From contig DAOVDU010000004.1 of assembly GCA_030669305.1 (NCBI GenBank), positions 1 through 55,115 on the forward strand: DNA of 55,115 nt. The letters run 5' to 3'. The stretch comes from Candidatus Aminicenantota bacterium. GTDB lineage: Bacteria; Acidobacteriota; Aminicenantia; Aminicenantales; Aminicenantaceae. Of this stretch, positions 7,002 through 15,426 are shown one piece after another. Positions within the stretch are counted from its first letter, which is position 1. Every line of letters begins with the position of its first letter. Both the position numbers and the translations under genes were made by a program. The notes beneath the pieces were generated by a model that saw only the letters and a list, made by a program, of their open reading frames with translations, was not told where the DNA came from and did no database searches.

Positions 7002-8276
7002 ATGAAAAACCCAAATGTTTTGGTAATAGGATCCGGCGTTGCTGGAATGGAGGCCAGCCTAATACTAGGCGAGGCAGGACAGAAAGTCTATCTCATTGAA
7101 AAAGAATCACTGATCGGAGGTCAAACTATTAAATTCGAAGAAGTCTATCCCAACATGGAATGCGCGACTTGTATGGTTGCCCCTAAGCAACAAGAAATAC
7201 TTCAGAATGAAAACATTGAGTTGTTCTTGCTCAGTGAAGTCGAACAGGTTAAAGGCTCTGTCGGGGAATTTAAGGTCAAAATCAAGAAAAAAGCTCGCTA
7301 TGTGAGCTTAGTCAATTGCATCGGTTGTGGTGCCTGTTATGAGCCGTGTCCGGTCAGTCTTGAGAACGAATTTGAGGAAGGCCTTTCAAAAAAGAAAGCA
7401 ATAGCCGTTGCCTGTCCGGGTGCTCTCCCCAATGTTCCCGCTATTGACCCTGAAAATTGTCTTCGTCTCAACGGTAAGAAGAAAGAATGTCAGGCATGTA
7501 AAGAAGCCTGCATGTTTGACGCGATCAATTTTTCTGAAAAAGATGAAATTCTTGATCTAGAAGTAGGAGCCATCTTAATCGCAACAGGATTTGGACTGCT
7601 TGATGCCAAGAACTTACCCCAATATGGCTACAGAAAAGCCAAGAATGTCTACACTGCAATGGAGTTTGAAAGACTTTACGCAGCAAATGGTCCCACTGAA
7701 GGAAAGCTTGTTCTTAGAGATGGAGAAACACCAAAATCAATCGCTATAATCCACTGTGTAGGTCGATCTGAGCAAGGATATTGTTCAGGAGTCTGCTGTA
7801 TGTATTCCACGAAATTTTCTCACTTCCTGAAACACAAAATACCTGAGGCTAAAATCTGCGAATTTCATACTGACCTATGTATTCCTGGCAAATCACACCA
7901 GAAATTTTATCAGAAAATACTTAATCAAGGCGTAGATTTTATTCGCTTTGACGATATAAAAGTGGAAGAAAAAAATGGTAAGATGCAGGTCATTTACAAA
8001 AACGGAAATGGCGAAAAAGACAAATTCATTGCTGATATGATTATATTATCTCCTGCTATGATACCAGGAGGAGATACAGAAAGTCTGGCTAAAACTATTG
8101 GAATCAGCTTGGATAAAAAAGGCTTTTTCTCAACACAAAGTGAAAAGCTCTCTCCTGTTGCAACCGCTGTGGATGGTATTTTTGTTGCCGGATGTGCAGA
8201 AGGCCCCAAAGATATTCCAGGCTCCATCGCTCAGGCTGAAGCGGCCGCAGGAAAAATTCTATCCATCCTCCGTTAA
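7002..8276 (+). CDS. Short HdrA (QmoA-like) FAD/Fe-S protein
   Basis: This is a 424-aa protein from the ATG at 7002, preceded by AGGGG; a longer frame from 6927 overlaps the previous gene and its extra residues do not fit the family. It lacks the N-terminal HdrA domain and starts directly with the FAD motif VIGSGVAGMEAS. It keeps the CxxC (ECATCM, about 54) and the internal two-cluster ferredoxin (CIGCGACYEPCP from 106, CQACKEACM about 163). The C-terminal region has AGCAEGPKDIPGS. Size and layout match QmoA. The next gene is the complementary long HdrA, so the two probably form a heterodimer. Confidence 0.88.
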   Translation: MKNPNVLVIGSGVAGMEASLILGEAGQKVYLIEKESLIGGQTIKFEEVYPNMECATCMVAPKQQEILQNENIELFLLSEVEQVKGSVGEFKVKIKKKARYVSLVNCIGCGACYEPCPVSLENEFEEGLSKKKAIAVACPGALPNVPAIDPENCLRLNGKKKECQACKEACMFDAINFSEKDEILDLEVGAILIATGFGLLDAKNLPQYGYRKAKNVYTAMEFERLYAANGPTEGKLVLRDGETPKSIAIIHCVGRSEQGYCSGVCCMYSTKFSHFLKHKIPEAKICEFHTDLCIPGKSHQKFYQKILNQGVDFIRFDDIKVEEKNGKMQVIYKNGNGEKDKFIADMIILSPAMIPGGDTESLAKTIGISLDKKGFFSTQSEKLSPVATAVDGIFVAGCAEGPKDIPGSIAQAEAAAGKILSILR

Positions 8277-8318
8277 GCTACGATTATTTAATGTTTTTTA
8301 AGTTGAGGATCAAAAAAA

Positions 8319-10004
8319 ATGAATGAAAAAATTGGAGTATATGTTTGTGAATGCGGACCCAACATTTCAGAAAGAATAGATATCGATAGAGTTTTGGAAG
8401 AAATATCTTCGGCAGAAGGTGTTAAAGTTGCTAAAAAATTTGGACTTCTTTGTTCCAATGACGGCAAAAATTATCTTGCAGATGAGATCAAAAAGGAAGA
8501 ATTAACCCATCTTGTTGTCGCTGCCTGCTCTCCAAGAGAACACGAACAGACTTTCATGAATGTATGCCTGGAGGCAGGTTTAAATCCCTATTTGTTCCAG
8601 CTAGTAAATATCCGCGAACAATGCGCCTGGATGATATCTGACAAAGAAGAAGCAACCAGGATGGCTATAAAGTATATCTATGCCGGAATTAGTCGCGTCA
8701 CTCTGCATAAACCGCTTCTGAAAAAAGAACTCGACAGCATTCCAGACGTTCTGATCATCGGAGGGGGTATTTCTGGCATTGAAGCTGCCCTCTGTTTAGC
8801 CGGGAAGGATCGAAAAGTATATTTGGTTGAAAAGACAGAATCATTAGGCGGAATGGTAAAAAAATTTTTCGAGCTTCTTCCTTATCAGGGATCAAATTTA
8901 GCCGTTATCGAAGAAAAAATTGAACAGGTTCAGAACAACGAAAATGTTGAGATATTAACCTCAAGCGAAGTCGAAGATGTACGCGGCTTTTTGGGGAATT
9001 TCGAAGCAGTTATCAAAAGCAAGAGTAATGGTTCAGAAACCAAAGAGATTAAAATCGGGGCTATTATAGTTGCTACCGGATTTAAGTTGTTCGATCCTAA
9101 GAATATACCACAATACGGATATGGAAAAATTGAAAATGTTCTGGATGCTTTGGAGTTCGAGCAAATGAGTGCTTCAGGAAAAATCTTGCTCAAGAACGGG
9201 AATCCACCCAAATCTGTTGCCCTTATACATTGTGTAGGTCGAAACGAAAAAGGTTACTGCTCTAAAGTTTGTTGTCTCTATTCGATAAAATTTGCCCGCC
9301 ATCTCCAAGATAAGCTACCAGGCATTGATGTGTCCGAATTTTACTCGGACCTTTGTCTTCCTGACAAAGCTGATCAGGATTATTTTGAAGAGGCAAAAAA
9401 GAAAGGAATCCATTTCATCAGGGCAGACAATCTCGAACTTAAGGAAAAAGATGGAAAAATAAATGTGGAGTACAAGGTTGCTGGAGGCAAAAAAGATAGT
9501 ATCGCCGTGGATATGGCTATACTTGCTCCTGCCATGGTGCCTTCCGAAGATACTTCAAAATTAGCTGAGATACTTAATCTCCCTCTTGATGAGACAGGAT
9601 TTTTCAAAGAAGTTCATGAAATGCTTGACCCAATCTCAACCCCGATCGAGGGCGTTTATGTGTCTGGCTGCGCCTTGGGCCCTAAAAATATTCCTGAATC
9701 GATTATACAATCTCAAGCTGCATCGGGAAAAATCCTTTCCAGCCTTATCCCTGGTAAAAAAATAGAGCCAGAAGTTAAAGTCTCCGAGATTAGAGAAGAA
9801 TTTTGCACAGGTTGCCAGACGTGTCTCTCTGTCTGTTTCTACGGAGCCATCAGCTTTGATGAATATAAAGGTATCTCAGTTGTCAACGAAGCGATATGCA
9901 GAGGATGCGGGAGCTGTGTCGGCATTTGTCCTTCTGGAGCGATCAGGTCCAAACACTTTACATATCCCCAGCTGTACCTCGAAGTTCTCCAGGCTTTACG
10001 ATAA
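8319..10004 (+). CDS. Long HdrA (QmoB-like) with C-terminal ferredoxin domain
   Basis: This 561-aa protein has the N-terminal HdrA domain (YVCECGPNIS), a FAD motif (IIGGGISGIEAA, about 146), the C-terminal FAD region SGCALGPKNIPES and an added two-cluster ferredoxin (CTGCQTCLSVC at 496, CRGCGSCVGICP at 527). It lacks both the HdrA CxxC, replaced by LPYQGSNLAV, and the internal ferredoxin that its neighbour has. QmoB has a related layout but carries a fused MvhD domain, which here is encoded separately. The inferred role is electron relay between MvhD, the short HdrA and the FrhB-like proteins. Confidence 0.87.
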   Translation: MNEKIGVYVCECGPNISERIDIDRVLEEISSAEGVKVAKKFGLLCSNDGKNYLADEIKKEELTHLVVAACSPREHEQTFMNVCLEAGLNPYLFQLVNIREQCAWMISDKEEATRMAIKYIYAGISRVTLHKPLLKKELDSIPDVLIIGGGISGIEAALCLAGKDRKVYLVEKTESLGGMVKKFFELLPYQGSNLAVIEEKIEQVQNNENVEILTSSEVEDVRGFLGNFEAVIKSKSNGSETKEIKIGAIIVATGFKLFDPKNIPQYGYGKIENVLDALEFEQMSASGKILLKNGNPPKSVALIHCVGRNEKGYCSKVCCLYSIKFARHLQDKLPGIDVSEFYSDLCLPDKADQDYFEEAKKKGIHFIRADNLELKEKDGKINVEYKVAGGKKDSIAVDMAILAPAMVPSEDTSKLAEILNLPLDETGFFKEVHEMLDPISTPIEGVYVSGCALGPKNIPESIIQSQAASGKILSSLIPGKKIEPEVKVSEIREEFCTGCQTCLSVCFYGAISFDEYKGISVVNEAICRGCGSCVGICPSGAIRSKHFTYPQLYLEVLQALR

Positions 10005-10043
10005 TAGTTCTAGATAGACACGTCTGAAAAGAAGGAGAAACCT

Positions 10044-11282
10044 ATGACTGCTACTCAAATTGATAGCAATAAAATGCCAACAAAAGGAGCAATCATCCCT
10101 GCCGAAGAAGAAATCAATAAAACAATTGTTGATATATTTAAAAAATCATTAGAAAAAAAGTGTTTTGATGCAATCTTGATTCCAGTAAGAGTTCCTGAGA
10201 CTGAAGCTTATGCCTGGGTTCTGCTAAAAGACCAGTCTCTGCTTGATGAGGCAAACCCTTTACCACCGATAATCTCGGTTCAAGGAGCAAAGGCCCTTCG
10301 AAGTTTAACCAAACGTGGAAAAATGACTCAGAATATCGCTGCAATTCTAAGGCCTTGTGAGATAAGAGCTGCTGTTGAACTCTCCAAACTAAAGCAAATC
10401 CATTTAGATAATATCAGCCTAATTAGCATAGATTGCCCAGGAGCAATGCCTCTGTCAGACTATCTGGCTGACCCAGAAAAATCTAAAAAAATCTATAAAA
10501 ATGTACTGGAGAAATGGGGAGAAGACGACTCTGTCAGACCCGTATGTCATATTTGTAATCGATTCAGCCTTCCGTCTCTCCTACATCGAAAATCAGTAAA
10601 AATTTCCCCAGTTGAACAAGATGAAGCAAAGATGCCAAGTATTGATTTACACATAGGGCTTCTAGGAGGAAACCAGGAAAAAATATTTCTTATTCCTGTC
10701 AATCCTAAAGGGAGAGAAATCCTGGAAAAACTCGAGTTAAAATCCGATGATTCTTTAGATCTCTGGCAAACTAAAGTGAGTGAAGTCCAAGAGAAAAAAG
10801 AAAAGATAAGAAAAGAATTCAACTTGGAACTTAAAGAAAAAATTGAGGGACAGAAAAAGCTCACTGCTGTGTTTGATGAATGCATCAATTGTCATAACTG
10901 TATGAGAGTATGCCCTATTTGCTATTGTCAGCAGTGCTTTTTTGATTCAGATTCTCTGACTCTTTCTCCTGAAACTTATATTTCAAGAGCAGAAAAAAAG
11001 GGTGCTTTGCGCTTTCCTCTGGATACAATGCTCTTCCATCTGGGCCGGATGTCTCATATGGTACTTTCATGTGTTTCCTGCGGTGTATGCGAAGATGCCT
11101 GTCCGATGTCCATTCCTGTTGCTCAAATATTCAGTCTAGTAGCAGATCAGACTCAGAAGTCCTTCGACTACACTCCAGGAATAAACAAAGAAGAACCTCT
11201 GCCCTTACAAGATTTTCTGGAGGATGAATTTCATGAAGTAGAAACTCCCAGTGAGGCAATGACCCCCGAAGAGGTAAATTAA
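10044..11282 (+). CDS. FrhB/FdhB-like Fe-S protein (first of tandem pair)
   Basis: This 412-aa protein has an N-terminal region with the FrhB/FdhB-type pattern (AAILRPCEIRAAVEL, about 100-115), a Cys-containing middle (RPVCHICNRF) and C-terminal [4Fe-4S] motifs CINCHNCMRVCPICYC (from 280) and CVSCGVCEDACP (from 343). In F420-reducing hydrogenase and formate dehydrogenase this family carries flavin and passes electrons to F420 or NAD(P). No catalytic hydrogenase or formate dehydrogenase subunit is present here, so it more likely acts as the electron input or output module of the Hdr-like complex. It is paralogous to the next gene and separated from it by 1 nt. Confidence 0.82.
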   Translation: MTATQIDSNKMPTKGAIIPAEEEINKTIVDIFKKSLEKKCFDAILIPVRVPETEAYAWVLLKDQSLLDEANPLPPIISVQGAKALRSLTKRGKMTQNIAAILRPCEIRAAVELSKLKQIHLDNISLISIDCPGAMPLSDYLADPEKSKKIYKNVLEKWGEDDSVRPVCHICNRFSLPSLLHRKSVKISPVEQDEAKMPSIDLHIGLLGGNQEKIFLIPVNPKGREILEKLELKSDDSLDLWQTKVSEVQEKKEKIRKEFNLELKEKIEGQKKLTAVFDECINCHNCMRVCPICYCQQCFFDSDSLTLSPETYISRAEKKGALRFPLDTMLFHLGRMSHMVLSCVSCGVCEDACPMSIPVAQIFSLVADQTQKSFDYTPGINKEEPLPLQDFLEDEFHEVETPSEAMTPEEVN

Positions 11283-11283
11283 A

Positions 11284-12393
11284 ATGTCTAACGTATTGAA
11301 AATAAAAAAAGGTGTTGAGCAAGGAGTTAACGAGCTTCTCAAATTCCTGTTAGAAAGCGAAAAAGTAAAGGGAATTTTCACTCTAAGAAAAATGAATGAA
11401 AATGGAGCTGTCTCTTACTCCCTAATTACTCATCCCAAAGAGCTGAAGAATGCAGTCCCCCTCTTTCCTCTTATGCCAGTGAATGCTGGAAAAATCCTCT
11501 CTGGCTTTACTTTAAAAAAAGCTATCAATGAACCAATAGCTGCTGTGCTTCGATCCTGCGAATTAAGAGCTTTTATTGAACTCATTAAACGAACTCAGGG
11601 CAGCCTGGAAAATTTTCTCTTAATTAGCTCAACGTGTGGAGGAGTTTATCCTTTAAAATCACTGACTGATGGCACATTTAAAGAACAGGTTTCTCAATAC
11701 TGGGAATCCGCTAAAAATGCCGAGATTGCATCTGACATCAGGCCTACTTGTGCGGCTTGTGAATATTTCATCCCACAGCAAGCTGATATGACTATTGCCA
11801 TAGTTGGGAAAAATGACCTGCAACAGGAATGCAGCATATTTCTAAACACTAAAAAAGGAGAAGAGTTTACCATAGGGGCACCTGGAAACATCGTCTCTGA
11901 AGAGATTGACACCAAAGAAACAACAAAATTACGGGAAAAAAGGCAAGACCAAAAAAAGAAACTTTTTGATGAATTCGAAAAAAACGGGTTCGGGATTAAA
12001 GCTTTGGTAAAGACATTTGCAGCTTGTCTGAGCTGTCATGGCTGCAGTAAAGCCTGCCCTATCTGTTATTGTACATTGTGTGATTTTGACTCTAAAACTC
12101 ATGAATACCTTCCTTCAAGTCACGAGATAGAACTAGAGCAAAAAGGTGGCATCCGAATTCCCCCTGGCACAATTTTTTTCCATATAGGCAGAATGATACA
12201 TATGGCTGTATCTTGTGTTAATTGTGGTATGTGTTCAGACGTCTGTCCGGTAAATATTCCTGTTTCGACAATTTTTTCCAAGGTTGGAGACTCTCTTCAG
12301 AAATTGTTTGACTACCTTCCAGGAAAAGATATCGAAGAACCTGTTCCTTCTGGAACGTATAAAGAAGAAGAATTTACTGAAATCGGAGAATAG
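11284..12393 (+). CDS. FrhB/FdhB-like Fe-S protein (second of tandem pair)
   Basis: This 369-aa protein is colinear with the preceding gene: AAVLRSCELRAFIEL, then RPTCAACEYF, CLSCHGCSKACPICYC (from 249) and CVNCGMCSDVCP (from 311), ending in a similar acidic tail. It is clearly the product of a tandem duplication that has diverged, and is mainly shorter at the N-terminus. GAAGAGG overlapping the end of the previous gene serves as ribosome binding site. Both copies keep all cluster cysteines, so both are probably functional, perhaps as a heterodimer or with different partners (one for each MvhD). Confidence 0.82.
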   Translation: MSNVLKIKKGVEQGVNELLKFLLESEKVKGIFTLRKMNENGAVSYSLITHPKELKNAVPLFPLMPVNAGKILSGFTLKKAINEPIAAVLRSCELRAFIELIKRTQGSLENFLLISSTCGGVYPLKSLTDGTFKEQVSQYWESAKNAEIASDIRPTCAACEYFIPQQADMTIAIVGKNDLQQECSIFLNTKKGEEFTIGAPGNIVSEEIDTKETTKLREKRQDQKKKLFDEFEKNGFGIKALVKTFAACLSCHGCSKACPICYCTLCDFDSKTHEYLPSSHEIELEQKGGIRIPPGTIFFHIGRMIHMAVSCVNCGMCSDVCPVNIPVSTIFSKVGDSLQKLFDYLPGKDIEEPVPSGTYKEEEFTEIGE

Positions 12394-12434
12394 TGAAACC
12401 TTGAATAATAAGACTTGAAAAGGAGTCAATGGAT

Positions 12435-12860
12435 ATGAATGACGAATATACACCAAAAATAATTGGATTTCTCTGTAATTGGTGCGCTTATACAGGCGCT
12501 GATCTGGCAGGTGTATCCAGAATACAAATAACCCCTTCGCTTAGAATAATCAGAGTTATGTGTTCTGGAAGAATAGATCCACTTTTTGTTCTAAAAGGTC
12601 TTCTAAAAGGAGCAGATGGCGTTATGATGATGGGATGCCATCCCGGTGATTGTCATTACCAAAAAGGAAATTATAGCGCTCGCCGGAGATATGTTTTGCT
12701 TCAAAAATTATTTGAGGATCTTGGTTTTGAATCCGAACGTATAGGGCTCTGGTGGGTATCCGCTTCTGAAGGACCAAGATATGCACAAGTGTCTTCAGAA
12801 TTTTCAGAGGAAATAAAAAAATTAGGTCCTAATCCTGTTCGAGAAGAGATATTTATATAA
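12435..12860 (+). CDS. mvhD: MvhD/FrhD-like [2Fe-2S] electron-transfer subunit (second copy)
   Basis: This protein is highly similar to the first MvhD: FLCNWCAYTGADLAG, RVMCSGRI, GCHPGDCHYQKGNY, WWVSASEG. The start is set at the ATG at 12435, because AGGAG at 12421-12425 is 9 nt upstream; it is only 3 nt from the ATG at 12429. The chosen start also gives the same N-terminal length as the first copy. It follows the FrhB-like pair by about 40 nt, so the Hdr-like run is bounded by an MvhD at each end. It could connect the FrhB-like proteins to the long HdrA. Confidence 0.9.
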   Translation: MNDEYTPKIIGFLCNWCAYTGADLAGVSRIQITPSLRIIRVMCSGRIDPLFVLKGLLKGADGVMMMGCHPGDCHYQKGNYSARRRYVLLQKLFEDLGFESERIGLWWVSASEGPRYAQVSSEFSEEIKKLGPNPVREEIFI

Positions 12861-12923
12861 GCCAGTTTTACATTAAAACTGTGATTCAATGACTCGAAAC
12901 TGATAATCCAACAGTCAAATTTA

Positions 12924-12952
12924 TTTCAAACATTTGCTCTTTTTGTTATAAT
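12924..12952 (+). promoter_or_regulatory. Candidate promoter for the IscU/NifU-like gene
   Basis: A perfect TATAAT lies at 12947-12952, with TTTCAA 17 nt upstream at 12924-12929 as a weak -35 (3 of 6 to TTGACA). It lies in the 196-bp gap after the second MvhD, about 105 nt before the IscU/NifU-like ATG. The long leader and weak -35 leave this uncertain. Confidence 0.4.
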
Positions 12953-13056
12953 ATTATGTAAACAAGAATTAATTAATTTTTTTTAATTCTAATTAACTCG
13001 AGATAAACCAATTAAATGCTGGAATTCTTTTAAAAATAGGAGCAATAAGAAAAGCT

Positions 13057-13527
13057 ATGTCCCAGGATGAAGACCTAGAAAAATTTGCTCGCGAGCTTCA
13101 AGAACAGATCTTGGAACAAATCAAGAAGCGGTATTCTGAAATAGTTATCGATCATTGGCAAAACCCAAGAAATTTCAGAAAAATTGGGAATCCAGATGGA
13201 TATTCAAAGGTTAAAGGTTCCTGCGGAGATACTATGGAGATGTTTATAAAAATGAAAGATGAAACAATTATAGAGTGTTGCTTTCAAACCGACGGCTGTG
13301 GTACAAGCATTGCCTGTGGAAGCTTAGCCACAGATATAGCACAAAATAAATCCTTCACTCAGGCTCTGGCTCTTGTCAGCGCTGATGAAATATTAAAACG
13401 CTTCGGCGGATTACCTGAAGCAGATGTCCACTGCGCTCAACTCGCCTCTGAAACATTGAGAAGGGCATTAGCCGATTATCTTTATAATAAAAGAGCTCCA
13501 TGGAAAAAATACTACAGGAAAACCTGA
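13057..13527 (+). CDS. IscU/NifU N-terminal-like Fe-S cluster scaffold
   Basis: This 156-aa protein matches the IscU-type scaffold: HWQNPRNFRKIGNPD near residue 34, SCGDTMEMF (Cys56, Asp58), TDGCGTSIACGS (Cys81) and ADVHCAQLA (Cys126). The three ligand cysteines and the stabilising Asp are all present. About 25 N-terminal helical residues precede the usual start of the family. No cysteine desulfurase is adjacent. Position just after the Hdr-like run, which needs many clusters, suggests a dedicated scaffold, possibly receiving sulfur from TusA. AGGAG upstream is 14 nt from the ATG, rather far. Confidence 0.85.
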   Translation: MSQDEDLEKFARELQEQILEQIKKRYSEIVIDHWQNPRNFRKIGNPDGYSKVKGSCGDTMEMFIKMKDETIIECCFQTDGCGTSIACGSLATDIAQNKSFTQALALVSADEILKRFGGLPEADVHCAQLASETLRRALADYLYNKRAPWKKYYRKT

Positions 13528-13618
13528 TCTTCGTAAAGCTGAAAACATAAGCCACAAACATTAAGATTAAAACTAATTGAAACGTGTATAAATTAATTGA
13601 GGTAGATTAAAATTCATA

Positions 13619-13652
13619 TTACGACTTACGACTTACAGCTTACGGCTTACGA
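13619..13652. repeat. 7-nt periodic spacer array (CTTACGR type)
   Basis: Five successive 7-nt units of the form CTTACGA, CTTACAG or CTTACGG occupy the spacer before the Cys-rich ORF. The same unit reappears in the spacer at 17774-17800 and 17930-17950. It has no coding potential and no long direct repeat, so it is a simple-sequence array. Confidence 0.75.
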
Positions 13653-13695
13653 ACTTTACATATTTGCACAAAATCCCTGATTAGAAGGAGTCGCC

Positions 13696-13899
13696 ATGAG
13701 AGAATGCCAAAAAGAACAAAATCTTCAAAATTGCAACTGCACATGGGAGCCCTGCAGCCACAAAGGAATCTGCTGCGAATGCATCCAGTATCACTGGAGA
13801 ATAAAAGAACTCCCTGCCTGCCTTTTTCCCGATGATGTGGAAAAAACTTATGACCGCTCTTTGAGAAGGTTTATCGAGGTATATAAAGACAAGATATAG
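13696..13899 (+). CDS. Small Cys-rich protein (DUF6485-like)
   Basis: This 67-aa protein has eight cysteines: [17 protein letters not shown], then [16 protein letters not shown] and PACLFP. The pattern fits a small zinc- or Fe-S-binding knuckle and resembles the DUF6485 family; the family name is from memory and not checked. AGAAGGAG lies just before the ATG, so the gene is real despite its size. The next gene, a radical SAM enzyme, begins 6 nt downstream with a TTG start. The two are probably cotranscribed. Function is unknown. Confidence 0.75.
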   Translation: MRECQKEQNLQNCNCTWEPCSHKGICCECIQYHWRIKELPACLFPDDVEKTYDRSLRRFIEVYKDKI

Positions 13900-13905
13900 G
13901 AAACG

Positions 13906-14853
13906 TTGAATAAATCAGAAGATAAAAACAGCTGTGTTCATATCTACGGCCCTGTGCCCTCGAGACGCCTGGGTTTCTCTCTCGGGATAGATATTATTCC
14001 CTTTAAAACATGTACTCTTGATTGCATTTACTGTCAATTAGGCCCGACCACCAGGAAGACTATACGGAGAAAAGAATATTTCTCATCTGAAGAGATTTTA
14101 GCCCAAATTAAAATGAAACTTGCCTCAGGCCAGAGAATTGACTACATCACATTTTCTGGCTCAGGAGAACCAACCCTAAATACTTCAATAGGAAAACTCA
14201 TCAAAGAAATCAAAAAGATAACAGCAATCCCTGTAGCCGTGTTGACAAACAGTACTCTTCTTTCCCGAAAAAGTGTAAGAAATGCTTTGCTATCTGCTGA
14301 TTTTATCGTTCCGTCTTTGGATGGAGTGACTCAAGAAGTTTTTGTTCAAATCAACCGGCCTCATCCATCACTTAAGGCTGAGGAAATCATAGAAGGCTTA
14401 AAAAAATTCCGACAGGAATTCCACGGCTCGATGTTGCTCGAAATCATGTTAGTGAAAGGGATAAATGATTCTCCCGTCCATATCCAAAAGCTTAAAAAAG
14501 TAATCTCCGATATAAAGCCAAAAAGAATTCAGCTCAATACGGTTATCCGGCCTCCCGCAGAAAAATTTGCCTGTTCTTTGAGTCTAGTGGAACTTAAAAA
14601 AATTAACAAAATCTTAGGCGAAAAAGCCGAGATTATCGCTAAATTCGATAAAAAAGAGCAAATACCCCCATCTAAAAATCTGGAAGAGGCTATTTTCTTC
14701 ATGATTAAGAGAAGGCCGGTGACTCTCTCTGATATTTCCGCCTCTCTTGGAAAACACAAGAATGAAATCATAAAATACACCAATTTTCTCCTGGAAGAGA
14801 GAAAAATTAAATGTGTCACACACAAGGGACTGAAATATTATGAACCGACATAA
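13906..14853 (+). CDS. Radical SAM protein
   Basis: This 315-aa protein carries the radical SAM cluster motif CTLDCIYC (CxxxCxxC, near residue 36), the GGE-like motif FSGSGEPTL and a final winged-helix-like domain (DISASLGKHKNEII, about 265-310). The N-terminal YGPVPSRRLGFSLG is typical of a widespread MoaA-related family in anaerobes of unknown substrate. The frame starts with TTG at 13906, with AGGAAA just upstream; no in-frame ATG occurs before the essential N-terminal motif. The C-terminal helix-turn-helix could bind nucleic acid. Confidence 0.85.
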   Translation: MNKSEDKNSCVHIYGPVPSRRLGFSLGIDIIPFKTCTLDCIYCQLGPTTRKTIRRKEYFSSEEILAQIKMKLASGQRIDYITFSGSGEPTLNTSIGKLIKEIKKITAIPVAVLTNSTLLSRKSVRNALLSADFIVPSLDGVTQEVFVQINRPHPSLKAEEIIEGLKKFRQEFHGSMLLEIMLVKGINDSPVHIQKLKKVISDIKPKRIQLNTVIRPPAEKFACSLSLVELKKINKILGEKAEIIAKFDKKEQIPPSKNLEEAIFFMIKRRPVTLSDISASLGKHKNEIIKYTNFLLEERKIKCVTHKGLKYYEPT

Positions 14854-14908
14854 ATGGTAAATGAGGAATGGTGAATAAAAATCCTAGATTAGAGTGTTAG
14901 GAATTGGA

Positions 14909-15421
14909 ATGAAAGAAGTTAAAGATTTGACTAAAGAAGAGCTTTGGGCGCTTTTGAAAGATGCTTCCAAAAACTGGCTTGCCCATGATGGACTCTGGTT
15001 TCGAGCCGTGGAGAATAAATTCGGCATCGATGCTGCTATGGAACTTGACAGGAAGGCATGGGAAAACTTTACAGTCATCGAGGCCAAAAGGATAATGAAA
15101 AGACTCGGGATAGAACCCGGAGGAGGCATTCCAGCACTTGTCCATGCCCTTAAATTCAGACTATATGCACACATCAATGTCCAGGAAACCAAAGAAGTGA
15201 GTGACACACGATGTGTTTTCCATATGAATCGCTGTCGGGTGCAGGAAGCAAGAAAGAGGCAAGGGCTTCCCGATTTTCCATGCAAATCAGTAGGAATCAT
15301 TGAATACAGCGGGTTTGCCAAAACCATAGACCCGAGGATCAAAACCAAATGCCTGGTTTGTCCTCCTGATCCCCATCCTCCAGATGTTTGGTGTGCCTGG
15401 GAATTCACACTTTTGCCTTAA
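14909..15421 (+). CDS. Conserved protein of unknown function (DUF6125-like)
   Basis: This 170-aa protein starts at the ATG at 14909, with TAGGAAT upstream; a GTG at 14894 would add five residues. The N-terminal half is helical (LTKEELWALLKDASKNW, then HDGLWFRAVE). The C-terminal half holds scattered conserved-looking cysteines (MNRCRVQEARKRQG, FPCKSVGIIEY, KCLVCPPDPHP). The pattern fits DUF6125, a family found in anaerobes; the name is from memory. No signal peptide or membrane segment is seen. It overlaps nothing and precedes a methyltransferase gene by 5 nt. Confidence 0.7.
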   Translation: MKEVKDLTKEELWALLKDASKNWLAHDGLWFRAVENKFGIDAAMELDRKAWENFTVIEAKRIMKRLGIEPGGGIPALVHALKFRLYAHINVQETKEVSDTRCVFHMNRCRVQEARKRQGLPDFPCKSVGIIEYSGFAKTIDPRIKTKCLVCPPDPHPPDVWCAWEFTLLP

Positions 15422-15426
15422 CCCTT

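Noticed and set aside
10044-12393. F420-reducing hydrogenase or formate dehydrogenase operon
   Set aside because: Only beta-subunit-like proteins are present; no catalytic NiFe or molybdopterin subunit occurs in the window.
790-12860. Selenocysteine (in-frame TGA) in the Hdr or MvhD genes
   Set aside because: All frames are complete with cysteine at the expected positions; no internal TGA interrupts them.
5838-12860. A standard sHdr sulfur-oxidation operon
   Set aside because: TusA and DsrE fit, but the two HdrB/HdrC pairs, lipoate-binding protein and lipoate assembly genes are missing, and FrhB-like and MvhD proteins are extra.
14884-15408. 174-codon minus-strand frame opposite the DUF6125-like gene
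   Set aside because: It is a shadow of the plus-strand gene, which has the ribosome binding site, a domain-like pattern and neighbours in the same direction.
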